DNA of 64,000 bases from NCBI GenBank assembly GCA_009767595.1, contig VSDK01010117.1:657078-721077 (forward strand), read 5' to 3'. Within the stretch, counting starts at the first letter, position 1. Each line of letters opens with the position of its first letter. This DNA is from Symbiodinium kawagutii. Taxonomy: Eukaryota; Sar; Dinophyceae; Suessiales; Symbiodiniaceae. The position numbers were made by a program, and so were the translations under genes. Under the pieces are notes generated by a model. It was given only the letters and a program-made list of their open reading frames with translations, was not told the DNA's origin and searched no databases. Below, in pieces: positions 54,683 through 63,299 of the stretch.

Positions 54683-56926
54683 ATGGCGGCTGCTGATAGC
54701 AGTGAGAAGTCCAATCCCATTTGGACCTTGCTGCCAAGTTTTGATCCGGCGGTTGATGCGGTTCGAGAGTACATCGAAAAGGTCAAGTTCATCGATTCCA
54801 TCTGCCCAAAGAAGGACAGGCCGATGTTGGGACCCCGATTGGCTATGCTGTGTAAAGGGACAGCTTGGGCACAGGCTCGTTCCATCCCTGCTGCCAAGCT
54901 GACTGACCCGGACCATGGAGTCAAGGCATTGCTGGAAGCACTTGCTTCCTGGGAAGAGGCCTCAGAGATGAAAACCTATGAGCTTTTTGAGAAGCTGATG
55001 TACAAGACAACTCAGAAGACCGACGAATCAGTGCCAAGCTTTGTCAACCGCTTGGAGGTAGCGTTCAACGAGCTCAATGAGACTGACGTGCGGAAGTACC
55101 AGGCTTTCCTTTTGCTTCGCCAGAGCTGCTTGAGCATCGATGATCGCAAGAAAGTGTTGACAATGACCAATGGAGACATGGAGCCCAAGAAGATATCCAA
55201 CGCTATGCGCACGTTGGCCACCACAGTCCTCGCCACAGGGACTGAGGCCAAGAAGAAAGTCTATCCCACGAACCACGTTGAGACCGACTCTCCAGAGCCA
55301 CCTCCAGGTGACCCTGACACTTCATGGGCCATGATGGCCACTCCAGAAGAAGAAGAGTTGGACCCTGACATGGTCGAGTCGCTAGCTGCTGGCGGTGATG
55401 CTGATGCCATGCATATCATGTCCTTTGAGAGGGACTTGGAGGAGATGTTCCAGGAGGTACCCAGCATGCACAGTGCCCTCATCGCTTACAACGAAGCGAG
55501 AGCCAAAATCCTTGACCGCAAACGCAACAGGGGCTTCTGGCCCTCATCTTCGAAAGGAAAGGGGCGTGGTACCCCCTTTGGATTCAAGGGTGGTCGCAAA
55601 GGTCAAGGAGGAAAAGGGGGGCTGTTGGCGAAGATTGCAAGGACCAACTGCAAGATCTGTGGAGAGCGTGGACATTGGAAAGCAGAGTGTCCCAACAGGC
55701 CAGCCAATGCCACGCCCTCGGACAATGTGAACCTCGCTGAGAACGTGAATGTGGATGACGACACCCAGAACCTCACGCCCCAGGTCATCTTCGAGGAGGA
55801 AGACGATAGCGATGAGGAGAAGTTCACTTTCGCAGACTTCCAGGACATGTGGAAGGCAGGGAGTGTCAAACATGCATCCTTTTCACACACCATGGATGAA
55901 GTTTTTCATGTTATCCAAAACCAATGCAAGGCTCAGGTAATCCAGTTTTTCAAGCAGCGTTGGTCACACAGGCCAACCAGTGATGCATCCGCCACCGAAT
56001 GCTTCGTTAGCAAAGCATCCGTGACCGGTTCTCTCACAGATGGGAGAGCCATTTTGGACACAGGAGCGAGCCGTAGTGTGATCGGCAGTGACATCCTTCC
56101 CAGTGTGCTGAAAAGCTTGCCGGACCGAGTCCGTCAACTGGTGAAGGAACTCCCCAGCAAAGTTGGTTTTCGGTTTGGGAATAACCAGGTGACCCATAGC
56201 TTCAAGCAGGTAAGGATACCCATTATCACACCTAAACAACGGATCTGGTTAGTCATCGAAGTGGTTCCTGCACGCACACCATTTCTTTTGTCCATTCAAA
56301 CCATGAAGACTCTAGGAGCACAGATCAACTTAGCGACCAACCAATGCTATTTGTCCAAAATCCATCGTCATTTGCATCTCAGTGAAAGCAAGAACGGACT
56401 ATATCTCATCAACATGTCAGAGTTGTGCGGTGGTCAGCCCAGTGAACATGTAGCCTTTTCAGCATCTCAGTCGATTGTGCCACCACCGGGCCTGACGACC
56501 AGTGAATCTGGGCACCATGCCGACCCAGAAAGAAGCGATGCAGATGATCAAGACCACGGCTCAAGCAATCCTGGAGTCGTTGAAAGTTCTTCTCAGCATC
56601 CTCTTCCAGCAGGTGGAAGTGAGAGCCCCAAACCAGGAGATCGCCCCGGAGCATGCCCAGACCCTCACCCAGCTTCTGACCGAAGTCCATGTGCAGAAGC
56701 AGAGGATCGACCAGTTGGCCGGAATGCTCCAGGATCGCAACCTGGCAGGATCCCCAATTCGCAACAGAGGACCACTTTCGGAAAGTGGTGGAGCCCCCTC
56801 GGAGGCGAGCTCCAGCACCGGCACCCAGGGCAACACCTCCATCCATGGCTGCCTCTTCAGCTGCACACCCAGCACAAGCACCAATGGCAGCTGCTCCGGC
56901 TCATCATGGAGGGCAATTGGCAGTGA
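54683..56926 (+). CDS. gag-PR: Copia Gag and aspartic protease
   Basis: The start is the ATG at 54683 in a GCCATGG context, 62 bp after the LTR. Residues about 90-200 resemble the copia Gag capsid (…SFVNRLEVAFNELNE…), which forms the virus-like particle and binds RNA. A CCHC zinc knuckle (C-x2-C-x4-H-x4-C, CKICGERGHWKAEC) is at residues 323-336 (55649-55690), after a Gly/Lys-rich basic stretch. The protease active-site motif DTGAS is at about residue 459 (56057). The authentic frame probably ends near 56500-56550. The last 130 codons (His/Pro-rich) are the wrong frame, because the sense continues in another frame from about 56540. Normally part of one Gag-Pol polyprotein. Confidence 0.88.
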   Translation: MAAADSSEKSNPIWTLLPSFDPAVDAVREYIEKVKFIDSICPKKDRPMLGPRLAMLCKGTAWAQARSIPAAKLTDPDHGVKALLEALASWEEASEMKTYELFEKLMYKTTQKTDESVPSFVNRLEVAFNELNETDVRKYQAFLLLRQSCLSIDDRKKVLTMTNGDMEPKKISNAMRTLATTVLATGTEAKKKVYPTNHVETDSPEPPPGDPDTSWAMMATPEEEELDPDMVESLAAGGDADAMHIMSFERDLEEMFQEVPSMHSALIAYNEARAKILDRKRNRGFWPSSSKGKGRGTPFGFKGGRKGQGGKGGLLAKIARTNCKICGERGHWKAECPNRPANATPSDNVNLAENVNVDDDTQNLTPQVIFEEEDDSDEEKFTFADFQDMWKAGSVKHASFSHTMDEVFHVIQNQCKAQVIQFFKQRWSHRPTSDASATECFVSKASVTGSLTDGRAILDTGASRSVIGSDILPSVLKSLPDRVRQLVKELPSKVGFRFGNNQVTHSFKQVRIPIITPKQRIWLVIEVVPARTPFLLSIQTMKTLGAQINLATNQCYLSKIHRHLHLSESKNGLYLINMSELCGGQPSEHVAFSASQSIVPPPGLTTSESGHHADPERSDADDQDHGSSNPGVVESSSQHPLPAGGSESPKPGDRPGACPDPHPASDRSPCAEAEDRPVGRNAPGSQPGRIPNSQQRTTFGKWWSPLGGELQHRHPGQHLHPWLPLQLHTQHKHQWQLLRLIMEGNWQ

Positions 56927-58526
56927 CATCTCAAGCAATGGAGATGTGGGGCAACAAGCGAGTGACATGGGGCCGTACTCACAACGGCTCTCGCTATGCC
57001 GACGTCTACGAGCAGTACCCGAGCTACGTCGAATGGGCCGGTGCCAGGACCAACACGGCCAATCCTCAGATGCAAGACTTCATCATGTATTGTCAAGGTC
57101 GCCGAGCTCTGGAACAGAGCACCCTCGGAACCAACTGAGGGATGTGGCCGAAGCTTTGTTCGGTGATGTGCTCCAGATCGATAATGCATATGAAGCTAAG
57201 TTGTTGGAAAGCTGTCGACATCACATGCACTCCAATGCAAAACCCATAGATTGGTTGGAGGTCTATGCCTCACCGAACAGTCGCCTGACCGAAAGTGTCC
57301 TCCGCCAAGGAGGAATTGCGAAGAGGTACTCCCGTGAACAGGGCGATTTGGCTACTTTTGAAGGCCAAGTGGATCTGCTTCGTAAGGTGATGTTATGGAA
57401 ACCCAAACATGTGTGGGTGTCACCCGAATGCGCACCCTGGGGATCATGGTCACGTTTCAATCAAGGTAGGAGCATCCAAGCCTTTGAGAATATCACCTCA
57501 CAGAGAGAGCAGGGTAGGAAACACCTTATCTTTTGTGCTTTGCTTTGCAAGATCCAAGTGAGCCGTGGCCATCATTTCAGCCTTGAGAATCCTGCGCCAT
57601 CTGATGTGTGGGTAGTGCCAGAGCTCACTCCAGTGTTGCAGTGTACTCGATCAGCTGTTTTTGATCAATGTCAATTCGGTTTGAAACATCCCGAAACGAG
57701 TGAGCCACTTCGCAAGCGAACCCGCGTCCAGACCACTTCGCATCACATATGGTCAGCACTTGATTCCCGAATGTGTAAGCAGGATCACCAGCACTGTCCC
57801 ATTGAAGGAACATGCAAGTTTCAAGGGAAGACCATAGCCCTCTCTAGGTTCACAGCTTTCTACACATGGCCTTTGACCAGAAAGATCGCTAATGCAGTGT
57901 TGTCATATTCAACCGATGTGATTTCAGTTCCTTTGATGTCAGTCACTCATGATATCTTCCATGCCCGAAAGGAACCTGATACACCTCAGGATGAAAGTTC
58001 CACACCACCTGCCAAGCGATCTCGCAAGGGTGTAGAAGAAGAGAGAGGGGTCAAAAGGAAAGATCGGGAAGGGGAAGATGAACCACCTATCATAAATGAT
58101 TCACAATGGCAAGATATCTTTGATCAGCTGAGGAAGGAACTCCCCAAATCCGGCACCTCGACCTGGAGCAACCCTGGAGACGCCCTGGTCATCCAAGTGC
58201 AGCTAGCATGTCCCGATTTCCATGTGCAGGCTGTCATGGCTTCCAAGGGTCGTGAGAAATACATCGTTCATCCCGACCAACTTCCCTTCCGACGAACTTT
58301 GGTTATGAGTCGCCTTGAATACAAGATATATGATCTAGGCACTGAAGAACTCAGTGAGATGTCCAAGAATCATCAAGGTCGAAAAGCATTTCCATCCCAT
58401 GTTATGTTGTGTGTGTTTGGCAGACCCCGAGACCCCCGAGAGCCAATAGCGACACATCGGAAAGTGCCCCTCAGACAGCCAAGCCGATTGCCAGTGACGC
58501 GGCCGAGCCGACTGAGACGCCAGTAG
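56502..58526 (+). CDS. Copia insert module with cytosine methyltransferase-like domain
   Basis: A frame +1 from Gag. It opens with a predicted coiled coil (LLTEVHVQKQRIDQLAGMLQ, about 56660-56745). After an interval where another frame is the sensible one (see 56780-57138), it resumes at about 57130. From 57250 it resembles a divergent C5-cytosine methyltransferase fold: WLEVYASPNSRLTES (SAM-binding motif I position, lacking the usual FxGxG), SPECAPWG (57420-57443, equivalent to motif IV PCQPFS with the catalytic Cys at 57429), and LENPAPSDVW (57582 on, equivalent to motif VI ENV). A conserved cysteine/histidine segment (CKQDHQHCPIEGTC) follows, then a low-complexity acidic/basic linker. Dinoflagellate retrotransposons with captured DNA methyltransferases are known. 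Activity of this one is unproven because several motifs are altered. Confidence 0.65.
   Translation: MNLGTMPTQKEAMQMIKTTAQAILESLKVLLSILFQQVEVRAPNQEIAPEHAQTLTQLLTEVHVQKQRIDQLAGMLQDRNLAGSPIRNRGPLSESGGAPSEASSSTGTQGNTSIHGCLFSCTPSTSTNGSCSGSSWRAIGSDISSNGDVGQQASDMGPYSQRLSLCRRLRAVPELRRMGRCQDQHGQSSDARLHHVLSRSPSSGTEHPRNQLRDVAEALFGDVLQIDNAYEAKLLESCRHHMHSNAKPIDWLEVYASPNSRLTESVLRQGGIAKRYSREQGDLATFEGQVDLLRKVMLWKPKHVWVSPECAPWGSWSRFNQGRSIQAFENITSQREQGRKHLIFCALLCKIQVSRGHHFSLENPAPSDVWVVPELTPVLQCTRSAVFDQCQFGLKHPETSEPLRKRTRVQTTSHHIWSALDSRMCKQDHQHCPIEGTCKFQGKTIALSRFTAFYTWPLTRKIANAVLSYSTDVISVPLMSVTHDIFHARKEPDTPQDESSTPPAKRSRKGVEEERGVKRKDREGEDEPPIINDSQWQDIFDQLRKELPKSGTSTWSNPGDALVIQVQLACPDFHVQAVMASKGREKYIVHPDQLPFRRTLVMSRLEYKIYDLGTEELSEMSKNHQGRKAFPSHVMLCVFGRPRDPREPIATHRKVPLRQPSRLPVTRPSRLRRQ
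56780..57138 (+). CDS. DUF3820-like small domain of the copia polyprotein (third frame)
   Basis: In a third frame, an Ala/Pro-rich linker leads into NKRVTWGRTHNGSRYADVYE, then QYPSYVEWA. This resembles the G-x-H-x-G...DV...P-x-Y-x-x-W pattern of small DUF3820/exonuclease-X C-terminal-type modules. It lies between the coiled coil and the methyltransferase-like domain, so two compensating shifts (near 56.8 and 57.12 kb) would be needed to read through. Role unknown. Confidence 0.5.
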
Positions 58527-59419
58527 GATCTTGGACATCGTCTGCTGTATCCATTTCAGGTCCGAAGTACCAGAGTTTAAGTGAACAGGATAAGCAGACC
58601 ATCCGAAAACTCCACAATAACTTAGGACATCCAACAGCAGAACGATTGGCAGATCATCTGAAGCGTCAGTCCGCTCCCAGTTCCCTTGTGGAAGGTGCCA
58701 AGGAGTACCTTTGTGCGCCGTGTGCTGAGCGAACTGCCCCGAAGAGCCATGTCCCAGGTACACTGAAGGAATGCCTGGATTTCAACTCTCGCATAAGCAT
58801 TGACGGTTTTGATTGGAAGGGCAGTTCAGGGTATCAAACATATGTTTTTCACATGATTGACGATGCCACCCAATTCCACTTGGGCAAAAGGTCTGTCAGA
58901 GACAGTGAAGCCAACAAACGAGTGTTCCAGGAACATTGGCAATCATGGGCAGGAACTCCAAGTGAGATCCTCTTCGACTGTGGGGGCGAACTGATTTCTG
59001 AACATTGGAAAACGTTCTTGCAGCAAGAGGGAATTCAGCCTATCCTGACGGCTGGAGCCTGGCAAAGAGGCAGAGTCGAACGTCATGGATCCGTAGTCAA
59101 AGAGATGTTGAGCAGAATCGATAACCACCAACCTATCAAGAATGATGCAGAGTTCGACAGAGCCCTCAGACAGGCCTTCTGTGCCAAGAATGCACTAGCC
59201 TCGGTATCTGGTTACTCACCCGAGCAAGCAGTGCTTGTGGCAAGTCAACCAAGCTCCCCGCTTCCATCCTTGGAGATGAGAGCATACAGGCCCACTCAGC
59301 GGCCCTTGGAGAAGGGACAGAATCGGACCGTTTCCGAGACAGTCTCAATCTCCGTGTTCTCGCCCGGAAAGCCTTCCTGGATAGTGACAACAGCCAAGCC
59401 ATCCGAAGAGCTTTGCTAA
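58409..59419 (+). CDS. IN: Copia integrase (frame-shifted from upstream module)
   Basis: Gag-pre-integrase zinc-binding region: HNNLGHPTAERL (58610 on) and C-x2-C in LCAPCAE (58711 on), the HHCC motif. The catalytic core follows with Asp in SIDGFDW (about 58800), Asp in ILFDCGGEL (about 58978) and Glu in GRVERHGSV (about 59080), the D,D(35)E triad. It inserts the cDNA into the genome. This frame is authentic up to GYSPEQAVL near 59233. The last 60 codons are out of frame, because the sense jumps to the next frame (GKSTKLPASILGDES...). The join to the upstream module is also a frame change near 58.4 kb. Confidence 0.88.
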   Translation: MCVWQTPRPPRANSDTSESAPQTAKPIASDAAEPTETPVGSWTSSAVSISGPKYQSLSEQDKQTIRKLHNNLGHPTAERLADHLKRQSAPSSLVEGAKEYLCAPCAERTAPKSHVPGTLKECLDFNSRISIDGFDWKGSSGYQTYVFHMIDDATQFHLGKRSVRDSEANKRVFQEHWQSWAGTPSEILFDCGGELISEHWKTFLQQEGIQPILTAGAWQRGRVERHGSVVKEMLSRIDNHQPIKNDAEFDRALRQAFCAKNALASVSGYSPEQAVLVASQPSSPLPSLEMRAYRPTQRPLEKGQNRTVSETVSISVFSPGKPSWIVTTAKPSEELC

Positions 59420-61977
59420 GGAAATCTCGAGGAGACACCCAAAACTGGGAATGTGGCCAACCTTGCATGTTTTGGGATAAACGTAAATCCCCCAACATTC
59501 TTGAGAAGGGTCGATGGTGTGGTCCTGCCCAGGTAGTCATGATGGAATCCAAGGGCATAGTTTGGTTGAACCACCTCAATCGCCTTCTACGTTGTGCCAC
59601 CGATAATGTTAGACCAGTAAGTCTCCGGGAGTACCATCAACGATCACCATTTCATCAACAAGCCAAAGCAGAGCAACTCCAGGCTATGGCTAACCAATTG
59701 AAGAATAGGCTTCGTGAACGTAGTGGAATGTTTCAATTCTCAGATCTCAGTGAACTCAATCCCCAAGATCATCAGGAGCTTGAACCGACAGAGCCAGCAA
59801 ATCCTGGAAGACAGCCCGAAGAAGAGCCTACCAGAAAGGCTTCCATGACCACTGAACTTGAGGTTCAAGATGGCCAACAGGTGCCCGTTCCCGAGACTCC
59901 GCCCGGAGGCAACTCTGAGTACACACCATCACTTGGGGAAGATAAAGAAGATGTAGGGGAAATACATCCTAATACCGATAATGCCGAACTTCCAAAGCTG
60001 GAAGATGATAGTGATGGTCTTGTAGGGGAAGTACAAGAACCCAATACCCCATCCATCATCCATGATGCAACCTTCGTAGAAGCTGCAGGTGATGGACCGT
60101 ACATCCAGGGTGACGAAGACACACTCTGGACAGAGGCCCTAGATCCATCCTTGGATCTTTGCACTTTTGAATTTGAGATGCCTCGACAGCAGGTCGAAAG
60201 AGTCCTGCAGAATCCACCAATGCATACCTCGTTTTTGGTAACAGCAGCCAAGAAGGCCCGTACCGAGGTCAAATATAGTTCCTTGACTCCAGAGGACAAA
60301 CAACGTTTTGTTGAAGCCAAGAACAAGGAGCTGCGATGTTGGTTGGAGACCTCAACGGTGCGGAAGATTCTTCGTTCCAAAATCCACCCGGAGCGGGTGA
60401 TGACCTCCAGGTGGATCCTGACCTGGAAGCCTGATCCAGCCAGTCCCGGAGGCCAGAAGGCCAAAGCACGCTTAGTCGTCAGAGGATACCAAGATCCCGA
60501 AATCGGTTCCATCATGTCAGATTCACCGACCCTCACCCGGGATTCCCGGATGTTATTGTTGCAAGTGATATCTTCAAAGGGGTGGGTCCTTCAGAACTTT
60601 GACATCACCACAGCTTTCCTTCGTGGCCGTGCTGATGGCCGTGAACTTGCTATGGAACCCCCAAGTGAACTTCGCACTCTGATGAAAATGTCCACTGACG
60701 AAGTGTGCCTTCTCGAAGGCAACGCCTACGGGAGAGCTGATGCTCCCTTGCTCTTTTACCGAGAGCTCCGGAAACAGTTGGAGCGAGTGGGCTTCGAAGC
60801 CCACCCCCTGGACGGTTGTCTCTTCCTCTTGAGAAACAAAGATGATCCCCAAAAGTTGGATGGCATCTTAGGCACTCACGTAGATGACGGCATAGGTGGG
60901 GGAAATGAGAGATATGAGACAGCCCTCAATGAACTTCAAAAGGTCCTCCCATTTGGTCAACGAGAGTACCGTAAATTTAAGTTCACCGGTCTCAATCTTG
61001 AACAGCTCCCCGATTTCTCAATCAGGATTGATCAAGATGAGTATGTTCATAAAATCTCTCCAATTGATATCCCTAAAGCCAGAAGAAATCATAAAGAGGA
61101 GACCGCAACCGAGGGAGAAGTTCAATCGCTGCGAGCCCTGTGTGGAAGCCTTCAATACGCAGCTGTCCACAGCCGCCCGGACATTGCATCCAAAGTCGCA
61201 TTTCTGCAGAAGAGTATCTGTAAGGCAACGGTAGGAACTCTAATGGAAGCAAATAAGGTGTTGAATGAGACCAAACAACATTCTTCCACTTCCATTCTTG
61301 TAAGACCAATGCCTCTAGAACAGATATCCTTTGCGAGTTTTGGCGACGCAAGTTTTGCATCGTCCTCCCAACTCCGAGCCCAACAGGGATTGTTCATTGT
61401 GGCTTGCACCCCTGCACTTGCGAAGAACCAGTCATCGGATATAAGTCCCATAGCATGGAACTCAAAACAGATTGGTAGGGTAGTGAGATCAACACTGAGT
61501 GCAGAAGCTTATGCCATGAGCTCATCCCTCGACAAGCTCACATGGATCCGATGCATTTGGCATTTCATATTGGACCCAGCATTCAGGTGGCAAACCCCCG
61601 AAATCTCTTTGAGGGAATGTCCCAGAGCCCTGTTGATCACAGACTGTAAATCCTTGTTTGATTTGACCACCAAGCTGGCGACGCCAAATTGTGAAGAGTG
61701 GCGCACAACGGTGGAAGTCATGCTGATCAAAGAACAAGCTCTAGGCCACACCACTTGTAGATGGATCTCCACTGCCATTATGCTAGCAGATTGTTTAACT
61801 AAACCCATGGATGCATCCTTCCTTAGGTCAGTACTTCAGGTAGGACGATTCCGAATCTACGATGAGCACCACACATTGCAGCAGAATAATCACAAGAAGA
61901 TGGCCACCAAGTGGCTCACACAAACACCATCCGCATCAACCGAGTGCACATCCAAACAGAAAATTGGATCAGTGTGA
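59236..61977 (+). CDS. RT-RH: Copia reverse transcriptase and RNase H
   Basis: Open from about 59236 (no ATG needed if part of a polyprotein; the first alternative start is TTG at 59413). An acidic, Pro/Glu-rich linker is followed by the copia RT: SRWILTWKPD, KARLVVRGYQDPE, FDITTAFLRGRADGREL, the YGRADAPLLFYRELRK block and the catalytic HVDD in LGTHVDDGIGGG (60877-60888; YVDD is usual). RNase H has Asp in SFGDASF (about 61345), Glu in LSAEAYAM (about 61503) and Asp in ITDCKSL (about 61641). The C-terminal LADCLTKPM is typical of copia. The stop TGA at 61975-61977 lies inside the 3' LTR. Confidence 0.92.
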   Translation, partial: CGKSTKLPASILGDESIQAHSAALGEGTESDRFRDSLNLRVLARKAFLDSDNSQAIRRALLRKSRGDTQNWECGQPCMFWDKRKSPNILEKGRWCGPAQVVMMESKGIVWLNHLNRLLRCATDNVRPVSLREYHQRSPFHQQAKAEQLQAMANQLKNRLRERSGMFQFSDLSELNPQDHQELEPTEPANPGRQPEEEPTRKASMTTELEVQDGQQVPVPETPPGGNSEYTPSLGEDKEDVGEIHPNTDNAELPKLEDDSDGLVGEVQEPNTPSIIHDATFVEAAGDGPYIQGDEDTLWTEALDPSLDLCTFEFEMPRQQVERVLQNPPMHTSFLVTAAKKARTEVKYSSLTPEDKQRFVEAKNKELRCWLETSTVRKILRSKIHPERVMTSRWILTWKPDPASPGGQKAKARLVVRGYQDPEIGSIMSDSPTLTRDSRMLLLQVISSKGWVLQNFDITTAFLRGRADGRELAMEPPSELRTLMKMSTDEVCLLEGNAYGRADAPLLFYRELRKQLERVGFEAHPLDGCLFLLRNKDDPQKLDGILGTHVDDGIGGGNERYETALNELQKVLPFGQREYRKFKFTGLNLEQLPDFSIRIDQDEYVHKISPIDIPKARRNHKEETATEGEVQSLRALCGSLQYAAVHSRPDIASKVAFLQKSICKATVGTLMEANKVLNETKQHSSTSILVRPMPLEQISFASFGDASFASSSQLRAQQGLFIVACTPALAKNQSSDISPIAWNSKQIGRVVRSTLSAEAYAMSSSLDKLTWIRCIWHFILDPAFRWQTPEISLRECPRALLITDCKSLFDLTTKLATPNCEEWRTTVEVMLIKEQALGHTTCRWISTAIMLADCLTKPMDASFLRSVLQVGRFRIYDEHHTLQQNNHKKMATKWLTQTPSASTECTSKQKIGSV

Positions 61978-62276
61978 ATCCAGCAGGTTCCACTCCGGTC
62001 TTCCTTGGATGTGCCACGATCGTCACGAGGACTTCGCAACGACCGCACTTGGGCATTGGCTCAAGTCCACGAGGTGGTGGAAAACCGCTGCTGGCCGCAG
62101 CGGTGTGCTACAGGGTAGCCGTGAGCTGTACCACCAAGGTTGGCTTTGGGGAGCTGGCTTAAGGGGGGGTGGTTCCTGGTGACTTTTGGGGTGTGGCCAC
62201 CCGAAGTGTTTCTGGTTCGAGCCTTAAGGGGTTCGAGGTCCCTACCTTTGTGTACTACCCAGACCCGGGAGGCACA
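61973..62276 (+). repeat. 3' LTR
   Basis: 304 bp, identical by eye to the 5' LTR. No clear polypurine tract precedes it (AACAGAAAATTGGATCAG), and the RT-RNase H frame ends five bases into it. Confidence 0.95.
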
Positions 62277-62297
62277 TATATATATATATATATATAT
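62277..62297. repeat. (TA)n microsatellite, right flank of retrotransposon
   Basis: Continues the AT array interrupted at 54317. Confidence 0.9.
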
Positions 62298-62299
62298 CA

Positions 62300-62770
62300 G
62301 TGTGCTGAATACACAGAACAACATTCACAACGAGTACACATCTATCGGAGATGTCAATGTGAGGATTGATCGAACGTCAGCTCAGCCAATAAAGTATGAT
62401 GTGTAAAGTCCTCAAGTAAATGTTGTTTCATGATATTTAATGCGTGTATCCCGCCTTTGCTTGCGCACTTGCATTATCCTCTTTATGTTGACAGCTACGA
62501 ATGATGCATTAACCCAGCTTTGCAACCCAACAGCAGCAACAACATGCTCGACCCATTTGAAATTATTTCTGGTTTAATCAGAAAAAGTGGTAAGTTTGAT
62601 TTCATGTCTGTACATTTGTCCTGTTTCATGTTGACATGTGTAATCTAATCGATGATCTCGAGGCTTTACACGGGGATTCAGCGTAATTTTGGCAAAACCT
62701 TTTACCTGCGACTGCGCAGAGTTCAAAATTTGTGTGCCTGCGTCCTTTGAAAATGAAAGCTAGCCAAACA
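62300..62770. other. Non-coding stretch
   Basis: No gene, element or repeat recognised. Confidence 0.35.
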
Positions 62771-62775
62771 CAACC

Positions 62776-63215
62776 GAAACCTTCCTCGGAAACCTCACTT
62801 GGGGACCTTGCTTGGGAACTTCATTTGGGAACTTCATTTGGGAACCTCACTTGGAAGCTTTGCTTAGGAACCTCAATTGGGAACCTCGCTTGGGAACCTT
62901 GGTTGGCAGCCACACTTGGAAACCTCAATTGGGAACCGTGCTTGGGAACTTCGAGAACCCCACTTGGGAACCTCACCTGGGAACCTCACTTGAATTTCAT
63001 TTGGGAACCTCACTACATACTACGGAACCTTGCTTGGCAAGCTTGAGAAAAACATTTGGGGACTTTGTTTGCGAACCTCACTTGGTAAATTCGCGTGGGA
63101 ACTTCACTTGGGATGGGACCTCGCCTGGGAACCCTGCAAACCCCAGTTGGGAACCTTTCTTCGGAACCTTGCTTGGGAACCTCGGGATAAACGCTTGGAA
63201 CCTCGCTTGTTGAAA
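62776..63215. repeat. 13-bp minisatellite (GGGAACCTCACTT)n
   Basis: From about 62822 at least nine consecutive 13-bp units follow in register (GGGAACTTCATTT, GGGAACCTCACTT, GGGAACCTCGCTT and variants). The array then continues less regularly to about 63215. Trp/Gly/Asn-rich open frames (62732-63046 and 62812-63213) are by-products. Confidence 0.9.
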
Positions 63216-63247
63216 CCCAAAAACATCATGTCGTTGGGAATTCTTCA

Positions 63248-63268
63248 TATATATATATATATATACAA
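63248..63268. repeat. (AT)n microsatellite
   Basis: Perfect TATATA run. Confidence 0.88.
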
Positions 63269-63299
63269 ATAATATCCCCCCTGTGAATTAAGGGGAACA

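Larger units (their letters stand above)
54318..62276 (+). mobile_element. Ty1/copia LTR retrotransposon, recent insertion
   Basis: A 7959-bp element: LTR, primer-binding site, Gag, protease, an extra module, integrase, reverse transcriptase, RNase H, LTR. The integrase-before-RT order marks it as Ty1/copia (Pseudoviridae type). The two 304-bp LTRs appear identical and begin TGTG, end CACA. Both flanks are (AT)n, so the target duplication cannot be sized uniquely: a 4- or 6-bp duplication fits, a 5-bp one does not. The reading frame changes about five times (near 56.5, 56.8, 57.1, 58.4 and 59.2 kb), so this copy may be defective or the sequence may carry indel errors. Confidence 0.95.

Noticed and set aside
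56560..56926. C-terminal tail of the Gag-protease frame
   Set aside because: His/Pro/Gln-rich out-of-frame reading. The coiled coil in the neighbouring frame is the sensible sequence.
59866..60536. 223-codon minus frame opposite reverse transcriptase
   Set aside because: It is the antisense shadow of the linker and RT coding region.
62732..63213. Trp/Gly/Asn-rich frames of 104 and 133 codons
   Set aside because: They arise from the 13-bp minisatellite. All frames are open because 13-bp units rotate the phase.
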